Notes under the pieces: generated by a model
Told to the model about the DNA's origin: nothing
Seen by the model: only the letters and a program-made list of their open reading frames with translations
Databases searched by the model: none
NCBI RefSeq assembly: GCF_900143525.1
Contig: NZ_FREZ01000012.1
Coordinates: 23,210-71,676 of the forward strand
Reading direction: 5' to 3'
Source: Ruegeria sp. Alg231-54
Lineage (GTDB): Bacteria; Pseudomonadota; Alphaproteobacteria; Rhodobacterales; Rhodobacteraceae
DNA length: 48,467 nt
Position numbers and translations under genes: made by a program
Shown: in pieces, positions 34,337-42,753 of the stretch
How the letters are laid out: each line of letters opens with the position of its first letter
Numbering within the stretch: the stretch's first letter is position 1

Positions 34337-35215
34337 ATGACCTTTGACCAAATCCAAACATTTCTATGGGTGGCGCGTTTAGGCGGCTTCAGAAAAGCCG
34401 CGGAGCGCATGAACCTTTCGCAACCGGCTGTCTCAACGCGCATCTCGAACCTTGAGCAAGAACTCCGCGTATCCCTCTTTGAGCGCGGTTCGGGTGCGTT
34501 GGTTCTTACCAAACAAGGCACTTTGTTACTGTCTTATGCCGAACAGATGTTGTTCGTCGAAGAGGAGATCAAACAGCGCGTCGCCAATCCTTCTGAAACA
34601 GAAGGGTTGTTCCGTGTTGGCGCATCGGAGACCATCGCGCAGGCTTGGCTGCCTGAATTTCTGAAGGCGTTCAGCGAACAATACCCAAGAGTGAACGTCG
34701 ATCTTACTGTGGATATTTCTTTAAATCTGCGTGCGTCTTTGTTGGAACGTCGGCTCGACCTCGTTTTCCTAATGGGGCCGGTTTCTGAGTATACTGTTGA
34801 AAACGTTGATCTACCTCCCTTTTATCTGCATTGGTATCGATCGACCTCTAATCCACAGACCGACTTAAGTGAAATTCCTGTCATCTCGTATTCGAGCCAA
34901 ACACGGCCCTATCGTGAGTTGATGTCTGAACTGTCTCGCAGGATCGGACCAAAGCACCGTGTCTTTGCCTCTGCGTCATTGTCCGCAAGCTTGAAGATGA
35001 TTGCCGCTGGGATTGCGGTCGGGCCTTATCCGCGTGCTCTGGCAAATGACTTCCTGGAATCTGGCCAGATCGTAGAGTTTGATCCGGGGTTTAGACCAGA
35101 ACCATTGGCTTTTACTGCATCGTACTTGTCTGAACCACGTAGTTTCCTCGTTGAGAACAGTGCGGTAATCGCATGCGATGTCGCGACAAATTGGGACAAA
35201 ACGCACCCAAAGTGA
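34337..35215 (+). CDS. LysR-family transcriptional regulator of the pyroglutamate/D-glutamate locus
   Basis: 292 residues. The N-terminal winged helix (about 1-60, FRKAAERMNLSQPAVSTRIS) is followed by a LysR effector domain. It is encoded just upstream of and in the same direction as the DUF1445-TRAP-pxpABC genes, 94 bp before the first of them. It probably activates that set in response to the imported substrate. The substrate domain does not identify the ligand by eye. Confidence 0.9.
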   Translation: MTFDQIQTFLWVARLGGFRKAAERMNLSQPAVSTRISNLEQELRVSLFERGSGALVLTKQGTLLLSYAEQMLFVEEEIKQRVANPSETEGLFRVGASETIAQAWLPEFLKAFSEQYPRVNVDLTVDISLNLRASLLERRLDLVFLMGPVSEYTVENVDLPPFYLHWYRSTSNPQTDLSEIPVISYSSQTRPYRELMSELSRRIGPKHRVFASASLSASLKMIAAGIAVGPYPRALANDFLESGQIVEFDPGFRPEPLAFTASYLSEPRSFLVENSAVIACDVATNWDKTHPK

Positions 35216-35238
35216 ATTCAAAAATTCTATCACCCATG

Positions 35239-35250
35239 ATCAAGAATGAT
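35239..35250. promoter_or_regulatory. Candidate LysR-type site upstream of the DUF1445-TRAP-pxp genes
   Basis: ATCAAGAATGAT has inverted ATCA/TGAT arms and lies 60 bp before the DUF1445 start. Upstream of lysR itself, ATGAATGATGCATGA shows similar half-sites. This is weak evidence from sequence alone. Confidence 0.25.
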
Positions 35251-35309
35251 AATTTGTGTGAAAGTATCTGACTGTGTGAAGCTAGAAAGGCAACACTGGG
35301 GCTGCCTTC

Positions 35310-36134
35310 ATGACCAAAAACACTGTGTCACACACAAACCTTTTGACCTCGTCCGCATCAGAGGTACGCGCTGCAATCCGTGGTGGGTCTTATCAAGGGC
35401 ACACCGCAGGACTGGCCGCAGGGAAACTACAATGTAACCTCGCTATCCTTCCTGAGCGATTTGCTTTGGATTTCCTGCGGTTTTGTCAGCGTAACCCCAA
35501 GCCTTGCCCACTTGTCGGCGTCAGTGACAGTGGCAATCCCAAGTTACCAACATTGGGGCGGGACATAGATATCAGAACAGATGTGTCTAAGTATCGGGTC
35601 TTTCGCGACGGGCAGTTCTCGGAAGAGGTAACAGATATTTCTGACCACTGGACCGATGATCTGGTTACCGTCGCATTGGGCTGTTCGTTTACCTTTGAAA
35701 ACGCCCTGCTGCGCAATGGCGTTCCCGTAAGACACATAGAAACCGGCAAAAACGTCCCTATGTTCCGTTCAAACATCGATCTTGTTCCGGCAGGTAAATT
35801 CAGCGGCAAGATGGTTGTGACGATGCGACCGATACCTGAGCACCAAGTCGCACAGGCAAAAGAGATCAGCAGTCGTTTCCCACAAGCGCACGGCGCGCCG
35901 ATTGCGGTTGGTGACCCAGCCCAAATTGGCATAGCGGACTTGATGCGACCTGATTGGGGCGACGCTGTTGAGGTCAGACCAGGCGAAGTTCCCGTGTACT
36001 GGGCCTGCGGCGTGACCCCCCAGAACGTGCTTTTGGATGCGGATCTTCCGATCTGCATAACACACGCACCCGGTCATATGCTGATCGCTGATGTCGCAGA
36101 AGATGCGGAAACCACAATCTTAACAATAACCTAA
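35310..36134 (+). CDS. DUF1445 family protein, D-glutamate cyclase-like (putative hydro-lyase)
   Basis: 274 residues of the YcsI/DUF1445 family. Family segments include EVRAAIRGGSYQGHTAGLAAG (about 18-38), LALDFLRFCQRNPKPCPLVG, FTFENALLRNGVPVRH and VYWACGVTPQNVLL, which ends near the conserved ITHAPGHM. The mammalian member converts D-glutamate to 5-oxo-D-proline. Its position directly before a TRAP importer and pxpABC suggests that it feeds or works beside the 5-oxoprolinase. The ribosome site before the ATG is weak. The family is certain; the activity in this organism is inferred. Confidence 0.87.
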   Translation: MTKNTVSHTNLLTSSASEVRAAIRGGSYQGHTAGLAAGKLQCNLAILPERFALDFLRFCQRNPKPCPLVGVSDSGNPKLPTLGRDIDIRTDVSKYRVFRDGQFSEEVTDISDHWTDDLVTVALGCSFTFENALLRNGVPVRHIETGKNVPMFRSNIDLVPAGKFSGKMVVTMRPIPEHQVAQAKEISSRFPQAHGAPIAVGDPAQIGIADLMRPDWGDAVEVRPGEVPVYWACGVTPQNVLLDADLPICITHAPGHMLIADVAEDAETTILTIT

Positions 36135-36160
36135 AACTACCTAACAAGGAGACTAAAACA

Positions 36161-37192
36161 ATGAAAAAAGCACTAACCATTCTCGCAGCAAGCTCCGTTC
36201 TTGCCGCCCCAGTTCTGGCCGAAGACCTTTCCGTTGTCGGCAGTTGGTCAAGCCTCCCGCTGCACAAGCAATATGAAGCTCCGTTCTGGAGCACGACATT
36301 GCCAGAAGCATCCGGTGGCAATATCAAGGTTGAGCTGACAACACATAACGCAATGAGCCTCGGGCTTGGCGATATTTACCCATTACTTGGTCAAGGCGTC
36401 TATGACGTTGCGATGACAGTTGCGGACTATGCCGTTGCAGACGCACCCGAGCTGGAAGGTCTGGATGTGCCTTTGCTTGCACTGACTGCGGATGAAGCGC
36501 GCGCAATGGTCGATGCCGCGCGCCCGATGGTCGCTGACATTTACCGTGATCGCTTTAACTCTCATGTTCTGGCCATCGCGCCATACCCGCCACAGGTCGT
36601 TTTCTGTAACGCAGAGATTTCAAATCTTGCTGATCTTGAAGGTCTGAAAGTGCGCGCATCTGGTCGTATGACAGCGAAACTACTGGAAGCATTGGGTGCT
36701 GAAGGTGTGAGCGTTTCGTTCGGTGAGGTTCCCGGCGCATTGCAAACGGGTACCGTCGACTGTGCCGTAACCGGTGCTGGATCTGGCTATAGTGCTGGAT
36801 GGTGGGAAGTTTCTACACACCTGTTGCCGATCCCACTGGGCGGTTGGGATTCAGTTGTGACGGCGATCAACCTGGACAAGTGGAACAGCTTGGATGCCGA
36901 CACACAAGCCTTGATCACCAGCGAAGTGGCAAGCGGATTTGAAGAACCAGCATGGGAAAGTGCGCAAGATGCGCTGGTGAACGATATCGCCTGTCTGACT
37001 GGTAACGGCGAATGCCCATCCGGTGATGCACGTTCGATGACACTTGTCGACGTTAGTGATGCCGATTTTGATCGTGCACGCGATATCCTGACCAGCGAAG
37101 TTCTTCCAGATTGGGCTGAACGTTCTGGCGGTGATTGGGCATCACGCTGGAACGCAAGCGTCGGCAAAGTTGTCGGCGTAACAATCAACTAA
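36161..37192 (+). CDS. TRAP transporter substrate-binding protein (DctP family)
   Basis: 343 residues with a signal peptide (MKKALTILAASSVLAAPVLA) and a DctP fold. The carboxylate-binding Arg is likely the one in LKVRASGRMTAKLLEALGA, followed by the typical SFGEVPGALQTGTVDCAVTG. A clear ribosome site (AAGGAG) lies 10 bp before the ATG. Certain DctP proteins are known to bind pyroglutamate, which would suit the neighbouring 5-oxoprolinase genes. It is the first component of the three-part importer. Confidence 0.92.
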   Translation: MKKALTILAASSVLAAPVLAEDLSVVGSWSSLPLHKQYEAPFWSTTLPEASGGNIKVELTTHNAMSLGLGDIYPLLGQGVYDVAMTVADYAVADAPELEGLDVPLLALTADEARAMVDAARPMVADIYRDRFNSHVLAIAPYPPQVVFCNAEISNLADLEGLKVRASGRMTAKLLEALGAEGVSVSFGEVPGALQTGTVDCAVTGAGSGYSAGWWEVSTHLLPIPLGGWDSVVTAINLDKWNSLDADTQALITSEVASGFEEPAWESAQDALVNDIACLTGNGECPSGDARSMTLVDVSDADFDRARDILTSEVLPDWAERSGGDWASRWNASVGKVVGVTIN

Positions 37193-37218
37193 GCAACAGA
37201 TCACGGGATGTACTGAAT

Positions 37219-37767
37219 ATGGAACTCAAGATGATACTTAGTCTTCGGGCCATCAATAAAGGGGTTGCCCTTGTGGTTGGCTTTGGCTTGCTGCTTTGCG
37301 CTGCATTTGTGCTGGCAGACATCATCATGCGCCAGATCGGTACGTCCTTTGGTGGCACAGAAGAGATCGCGGGTTATGCTATGGCGCTCGCGACCTCATG
37401 GGGCATGTCCTTTACGCTTTTGGAACTGGGGCATGTCCGAATTGATCTTTTGCGCAGCCGTGGCGATAGCTTCAAACGCGCATTGTTCGATGTTTTTTCC
37501 ATGATTGTGATGTCGGGTGTAATCATCACCATCGCGATCAAAGCATGGCCCGTCCTTGAGCGTTCCATTGTCAACGGTTCGCGTGCCAATACACCTTTGG
37601 AAACGCCACTTGTCTGGGTTCAGATGCCGTGGTTCGCGGGCTGGGTCTGGTTTGCATTGATGTCGACATTTACGACGCTCGCAGCTTTGAGTCTCTTGCT
37701 GAAACGTCGCCATTCTGAGACCGAAAACTTCGTTGGTGCGTTTGCAGAACAGGAGATGTTGCAATGA
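37219..37767 (+). CDS. TRAP transporter small permease (DctQ family)
   Basis: 182 residues from the ATG at 37219; a longer frame starts inside the binding-protein gene and is rejected. Four membrane segments are visible (about 15-35, 48-65, 90-110 and 135-155), with the DctQ-type segment EEIAGYAMALATSWGMSFTLLELGHVRID. It pairs with the large permease, whose start overlaps its stop by 4 bp. Confidence 0.88.
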   Translation: MELKMILSLRAINKGVALVVGFGLLLCAAFVLADIIMRQIGTSFGGTEEIAGYAMALATSWGMSFTLLELGHVRIDLLRSRGDSFKRALFDVFSMIVMSGVIITIAIKAWPVLERSIVNGSRANTPLETPLVWVQMPWFAGWVWFALMSTFTTLAALSLLLKRRHSETENFVGAFAEQEMLQ

Positions 37768-39047
37768 TCTTCTACGTCTCTGCTGGTTTGCTGGGTCTGC
37801 TGGCCTTATCCATTCCTGTCGGCATTGTACTGTTCCTCCTGGGGTTCGGGGTTGATACCTTCTTTTCCAGCTTCCCGCTGACGCGCGGACTTGGAAACAT
37901 GGTTTGGTCGTCGTCAAATTCCGCAACTCTGATTGCCATTCCATTCTTTGTCCTGCTGGGCGAGATACTTGTTCGCAGTGGTGTCGCCACGCGCACCTAT
38001 GCAGCTTTGGACCGTTGGGTCTCATGGTTGCCCGGTGGATTGGTTCATGCCAACGTGGCAACGGCCACAATGTTCTCAGCCACATCAGGGTCATCCGTGG
38101 CAACGGCGGCAACCGTGGCAACAGTAGCGATGCCGCAAGCCGAAAAGCTTGGTTATGATCCAAAACTGTTTTCAGGTGCCATTGCGGCAGGTGGTACTTT
38201 GGGCATCATGATCCCGCCATCGATCAACCTGATCGTTTATGGCTTTCTAACGCAGTCTTCTATCCCTCAGTTATTCCTGGCGGGTCTAATTCCCGGCATC
38301 AGTCTCGCGATTGCTTTCATGGCCGTGACAACAATCATTTGTATCATCCGGCCTGATCTGGGTGGCACGCGCCGCACATTCCCATTCCCAAAGATGCTGC
38401 GCGCATTGATAGATCTGGTACCAATCCTAATCCTGTTTGGCTTGATCGTCGGCTCGATATACGCTGGTTGGGCAACCCCGACAGAAGCTGCCGCTGTCGG
38501 CGTGGCTGGTGCATTGGTCATCGCGATGGCCTTTGGCGGTGTGTCCTGGTCAATGCTGACGCAAAGCCTGACTGGAACGGTCAAAATCACCTCAATGATT
38601 ATGTTGATCGTCATTGGTGCATCTTTCCTGAACTTCACATTGGCCTCAGCTGGTCTTGGCCGCGAACTCACTGAATTCATGACTGGCCTTGGCCTAACAC
38701 CGCTCAAGACAATCCTGGTGGTCGTCGTCCTCTACATCGTATTGGGCTTTTTCATCGAAACGCTGTCATTGATGGTCGTTACGATTCCAATCATCGTGCC
38801 GCTGGTAATCGCACAAGGGTATGATGTGGTTTGGTTTGGCATCCTGATGATTGTGTTGATCGAGATGGCGTTGATCACGCCACCTGTTGGATTGAACCTC
38901 TATGTCGTCCAGGGTGCTCGAAAGTCGGGAAGCCTGAACGAAGTCATGTTGGGCGCATTGCCTTACTGCCTAACAATGCTGGCAATGGCGTTTTTACTGA
39001 TAGCTTTCCCGAGCATCGCGCTCTTCCTGCCAAATGCATTGCGATAA
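37764..39047 (+). CDS. TRAP transporter large permease (DctM family)
   Basis: 427 residues, about twelve membrane segments. Typical DctM phrases include ATMFSATSGSSVATAATVATVAMP, GGTLGIMIPPSINLIVYG and the late ALITPPVGLNLYVVQG. It catalyses sodium-driven import of the acid captured by the DctP protein. The pxpA gene begins 64 bp further on. Confidence 0.94.
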   Translation: MIFYVSAGLLGLLALSIPVGIVLFLLGFGVDTFFSSFPLTRGLGNMVWSSSNSATLIAIPFFVLLGEILVRSGVATRTYAALDRWVSWLPGGLVHANVATATMFSATSGSSVATAATVATVAMPQAEKLGYDPKLFSGAIAAGGTLGIMIPPSINLIVYGFLTQSSIPQLFLAGLIPGISLAIAFMAVTTIICIIRPDLGGTRRTFPFPKMLRALIDLVPILILFGLIVGSIYAGWATPTEAAAVGVAGALVIAMAFGGVSWSMLTQSLTGTVKITSMIMLIVIGASFLNFTLASAGLGRELTEFMTGLGLTPLKTILVVVVLYIVLGFFIETLSLMVVTIPIIVPLVIAQGYDVVWFGILMIVLIEMALITPPVGLNLYVVQGARKSGSLNEVMLGALPYCLTMLAMAFLLIAFPSIALFLPNALR

Positions 39048-39111
39048 GAAGATCGCCCGCTTGAACGCTTGTCTAAGTTCCACTTGCTGTGGTGCGGCTG
39101 AAGGAAATTGA

Positions 39112-39876
39112 ATGACGACTATTGATCTCAACTCTGACCTTGGTGAAGGGTTTGGACCTTGGACAATGGGTGCCGACGCACAGATGCTTTCAATTGTGAC
39201 ATCTGCCAACGTCGCTTGTGGTGGACATGCAAGCGATCCTGAGACCATGTTCCAAACGCTTGAACTTGCGCGTGACAATGGTGTCAATGTCGGAGCACAT
39301 CCTGGCTTTAACGATCTGATTGGGTTTGGGCGTCGGGTCATCCCCATGTCACCCGCCGAAATAGGCAGAATGTGTGCCGCACAGATTGGTGCGCTTATCG
39401 GGATTGCCGCACAAGTCGGCATTTCCGTCACTTACGTTAAACCTCATGGCGCTCTGGGAAACCTTGCAGCACGTGATCGCGAAGTTGCTGAGGCGATTGT
39501 CGCCGCGGTGCAAAAGATTGATCCGAAACTTGCTGTGCTCGCGATCTCTGGCACTCAAAGCGAACAAGCCGCCCGTGCTGCAGGCGCACCTGTCTTTTCG
39601 GAAATATTTGCGGATCGTGGATACCTTTCATCAGGTCAGTTGGTCCCGCGCGATCAAGATGGCGCTATGATCGATGATGCAGCAGAGGCGGCCCAGAGAT
39701 TGATAACGTTCCTTGATACTGGACAGATGCCGGTCATTGACGGTGATCCGATCAAACTTGCTGCGCAATCCATTTGCGTTCACGGCGATAGTCCTGGCGC
39801 ACTCGATATGGCCCGCGAAGTTCGCGAACGGCTGACATCACATGGTGTCCAGATCTCCAGCTTCCTAAAGTCTTAA
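39112..39876 (+). CDS. pxpA: 5-oxoprolinase subunit PxpA (LamB/YcsF family)
   Basis: 254 residues with the family opening DLNSDLGEGFGPWTMG and the sites ANVACGGHASDP, VGAHPGFND and YVKPHGALGN. With PxpB and PxpC it forms the ATP-dependent bacterial 5-oxoprolinase, which opens pyroglutamate to glutamate in the cytoplasm. GAAGGA lies 6 bp before the ATG. Its usual length is about 250 residues. Confidence 0.95.
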   Translation: MTTIDLNSDLGEGFGPWTMGADAQMLSIVTSANVACGGHASDPETMFQTLELARDNGVNVGAHPGFNDLIGFGRRVIPMSPAEIGRMCAAQIGALIGIAAQVGISVTYVKPHGALGNLAARDREVAEAIVAAVQKIDPKLAVLAISGTQSEQAARAAGAPVFSEIFADRGYLSSGQLVPRDQDGAMIDDAAEAAQRLITFLDTGQMPVIDGDPIKLAAQSICVHGDSPGALDMAREVRERLTSHGVQISSFLKS

Positions 39877-39884
39877 GGCCCCTC

Positions 39885-40574
39885 ATGGAACCGCATTTCA
39901 AAGCCGTTGCAGACCACGCGCTACTAGTGACGTTTGCGGATCAGATAAGCGATGAAGCTCATGCATCTGTTATCGCGCTCGACAGGGCAGTCACGCATAA
40001 CCCTCCCGACGGTATCATTGAAACCGTGCCAGCGCTGGTCAATCTATTGATCGCTTTTGATCCGATTGTGACGGACCATTCGATGATCGAAGGCAAAGTT
40101 CGCACCTTCCTTGAAAATCTGGCGACGCAACGGATCGAAGGTATTCAGAGGCGTGTCCAAATCTGTTATGAGACCTGTCTTGCGCCAGATTTAGAAGCTG
40201 TTGCGTCAGCAACTGGTCTCTCGATCGATGCTGTTATCAACGCCCATCTCACTGGCGACTTTCAGGTATTGATGTACGGGTTTGCACCCGGTTACGCTTA
40301 CCTGTCGGGCGTGTCAGAGAACATCCACGTTCCCCGAAAAACTGCTGCTGTCCGCGACGTCCCTGCCGGAAGCGTCATCATTGCGGGACCACAATGTCTC
40401 ATTACAACGCTCACTATGCCCACAGGTTGGTCAATAATTGGCCGCTCACCATCACCAATCTTCACTGGTGACCCGGCTCATCCCTTTTTGTTCGATGTAG
40501 GAGATCGGGTGGCATTCGAACGCATCGATCTAAAGACATTCGAAAACCTTGTTGGGGAACCCGCTTATGGCTGA
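39885..40574 (+). CDS. pxpB: 5-oxoprolinase subunit PxpB (KipI family)
   Basis: 229 residues with the diagnostic GFAPGYAYLSGV, PRKTAAVRDVPAGSVIIAG and TGWSIIGRSP segments. In Bacillus the homologue is known as the kinase inhibitor KipI, but in a pxpABC set it is the small ATP-binding subunit of 5-oxoprolinase. It lies 8 bp after pxpA, and its end overlaps the pxpC start. Confidence 0.94.
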   Translation: MEPHFKAVADHALLVTFADQISDEAHASVIALDRAVTHNPPDGIIETVPALVNLLIAFDPIVTDHSMIEGKVRTFLENLATQRIEGIQRRVQICYETCLAPDLEAVASATGLSIDAVINAHLTGDFQVLMYGFAPGYAYLSGVSENIHVPRKTAAVRDVPAGSVIIAGPQCLITTLTMPTGWSIIGRSPSPIFTGDPAHPFLFDVGDRVAFERIDLKTFENLVGEPAYG

Positions 40575-41568
40575 TGCAGAGCTTTCAGTCTCGTTCGCAG
40601 GGCCGTTGGTCACGTTCCAGGACGGCGGGCGGCCCGGCAACATGCGCTACGGCGTCGCGGCATCTGGTCCAATGGATCGTTTAGCATTCGACGCGGCCAA
40701 CGCAGCCCTTGGCAACGAACCCGGTTTGACCGCCATTGAAGTATCCCTTGGTGGATTAATGCTGGTTTGCAGCAAGGGTTCCCTAACCGTTGCGATTACG
40801 GGTGGTGACTTCGTGGTCGAGCACGCAGGGCAGAAAACCAATTCTTGGACTATCCTAACCCTCAGACAGGGAGAAAAACTGGCGATACGTGCCGGGAAAG
40901 CAGGCAGTTGGGCGTATCTCGCCTTTGCGGGTGCATTAGCGACCGACGATTGGCTTGGTAGCCAAGCAACACATTCCACCTCCGGTTTTGGCGGTGGAGC
41001 CGTGCAAGCCGGTCGGTCTTTGGTGATTTCCGACACAGAAGTGCGTGATGACCGTCTTGGAGATATTGCGAAACCTGAGTTCATACCCGATGGTCCTGTT
41101 CGTGTCGTTATTGGTCCCCAAGATCAGCACTTTACCAGTCTAGCCATAGAGCATTTTACGTCCGCAACATTCAGTGTCACAGACGCCTATGACAGGATGG
41201 GCATGCGATTAAGTGGTCCAGCGTTGGAGCTAGATGGCGCTCTGTCCATACCTTCAGAACCAATTGTGCGCGGTTCCGTTCAGGTGTCTGGTGACGGCGT
41301 CCCGACAATCCTGTTGGCAGATCATCAAACGACTGGTGGGTATCCCAAAATTGCCACAGTCATCTATTGTGACACGGATAGCTTAGCGCAGCTTCGTGCT
41401 GGCCAGATTATGAGATTTGTTTCGATCACGGGTCAGCAATCGGTTGATGAAGTCAGAAATTTTGCAATCCGAAGAAAACAGTATCTTGAAGAGGTTTCCA
41501 TTGCGCGCGGATCGTTTGAGCAGCGCTTGATGCGAGAAAACCTGATACATGGATTCATAGAAGACTAG
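40567..41568 (+). CDS. pxpC: 5-oxoprolinase subunit PxpC (KipA family)
   Basis: 333 residues from the ATG at 40567, which overlaps the pxpB stop by 8 bp; GGGGA lies 8 bp upstream. Family segments are TFQDGGRPGNMRYGVAASGP (about 18-37), GGDFVVEHAG, VVIGPQDQHF and LADHQTTGGYPKIA. It completes the 5-oxoprolinase complex. The 125 bp between its stop and the convergent DUF2848 gene show no clear terminator. Confidence 0.94.
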   Translation: MADAELSVSFAGPLVTFQDGGRPGNMRYGVAASGPMDRLAFDAANAALGNEPGLTAIEVSLGGLMLVCSKGSLTVAITGGDFVVEHAGQKTNSWTILTLRQGEKLAIRAGKAGSWAYLAFAGALATDDWLGSQATHSTSGFGGGAVQAGRSLVISDTEVRDDRLGDIAKPEFIPDGPVRVVIGPQDQHFTSLAIEHFTSATFSVTDAYDRMGMRLSGPALELDGALSIPSEPIVRGSVQVSGDGVPTILLADHQTTGGYPKIATVIYCDTDSLAQLRAGQIMRFVSITGQQSVDEVRNFAIRRKQYLEEVSIARGSFEQRLMRENLIHGFIED

Positions 41569-41693
41569 ACATAAAGACCTGATGCGCAGTGTGACCAATT
41601 CTGCAATTCAAGAATTCTAGAAACCGCGCTGCAAAACCAAGCCAACAAAGTACGTCAAATACTATGGAGTTTTATTGGGCTTTGCAGGCTGGT

Positions 41694-42353
41694 TCACGAA
41701 ATGATTGGAAACGTTGAAACCTCATAAGACAGCGTAATAGCCTTGCAGTTTGTTGGGTCAGATAGTTCCATACGGTACGCTTTGGCCGGGCGAACCCCGC
41801 CGATCGCCGCAAACGTCCCGCATAGAATTGCAGTACCGTCTTCAAAACCAGCTCCTTCGCAAAGCTCGGTAACGGGGCGGATGCTGCTCAATTGTCCCTC
41901 TTGATAGAGAACCTCGCGCCCGTTCTCTTCTATCCAACATTTGAAAGTGATATCATCAAGGCGATCTTTGATTTCGTCAAAACCCCAGAGGTCTTTGGCA
42001 ATGGGTTTAGCGCAAGCTTGTTTGGATGCTGCGACTGAATGTACTTCGAGATCTCGGTCGGTATGATCTGACGCCAACCCGAAATATGTTTTGCCATTTG
42101 ATCGAACCAACAAGGGTTCAACCTCACCCGACGAGCCTTCTCCCAGCACTTCGATGGTTTTGTTTTGTGTCAGAAGCGAGTTTGAGACGCGATAATAAAG
42201 CGGCACTTGGCTTGGTGGGGAAATACCCAACACCGCCAGTTCGTCGATATGATGTTGGACAGCGTCCATACTTCGACCTGTCCAGCCTGCAATCACAACT
42301 TTATCTATCGTCAGAGTAATGTTCGTGTCTTCAACGTTGAAATCAATATCCAT
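41694..42353 (-). CDS. DUF2848 family protein
   Basis: 219 residues from the ATG at 42353, preceded by AGAGGAA; a longer frame runs upstream without a better ribosome site. KVVIAGWTGRSMDAVQHHIDELA near the start and the EPLLVRSNGKTYFGLASDHTDRDLE segment match DUF2848. Related proteins are linked to the fumarylacetoacetate hydrolase fold and are often found near amide or carbamate catabolic genes. Activity is unknown. It is convergent with pxpC, and a link to the pyroglutamate locus is only suggested by position. Confidence 0.78.
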   Translation of the reverse strand: MDIDFNVEDTNITLTIDKVVIAGWTGRSMDAVQHHIDELAVLGISPPSQVPLYYRVSNSLLTQNKTIEVLGEGSSGEVEPLLVRSNGKTYFGLASDHTDRDLEVHSVAASKQACAKPIAKDLWGFDEIKDRLDDITFKCWIEENGREVLYQEGQLSSIRPVTELCEGAGFEDGTAILCGTFAAIGGVRPAKAYRMELSDPTNCKAITLSYEVSTFPIIS

Positions 42354-42753
42354 ATTTTGAATTCCTCTTCCGAAAAACGAGGCGATCAGCGAAGAGACCC
42401 CTTGCAGCATGCCCATCAAGTGGATCGCACTTATGTCAGGTGCTCATTCGCCTCGGAGGGAGAGACCCGCAAAACGCAACTATCAGGAACCTACTATGGC
42501 CCGGACCCGCATCGTACCAATTTTAAAGTTCATCTCAATGGTACAAGCTTGTTGAGCAAGCCGACATTCGTGCATCCGGTACTTTGGGCTCTTAGCAGCC
42601 GTTCGCTGCACACGGCGTGAACGACTGCTACGCGGACAAACCCGACTTTGACTTTCTCGGTAGGTTCAATTTAGCACTTTAGTGACGACCAAGGAATTTC
42701 TGTGTTTATTATGCAGGACAATTTCGAAAATTCGAGATTTCCCCGGAGAAGAA
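42354..42753. other. Divergent intergenic region with dispersed repeat copy 6
   Basis: 400 bp between the DUF2848 start and the cyclase start. The repeat occupies about 42575-42640 (CTTTGGGCTCTTAGCAGCCG and GAACGACTGCTACGCGGACA). No gene is supported, although open frames cross it. Confidence 0.55.
42575..42640 (-). repeat. Dispersed intergenic repeat, copy 6
   Basis: ACTTTGGGCTCTTAGCAGCC is the core in reverse orientation. The following GAACGACTGCTACGCGGACA matches flank motifs of copy 5. It lies upstream of the membrane-anchored cyclase. Confidence 0.55.

Noticed and set aside
37396..38163. 255-codon minus-strand open frame
   Set aside because: It lies antisense to the DctQ and DctM genes and is rich in Arg, Gln and Pro without any domain, typical of a shadow frame.
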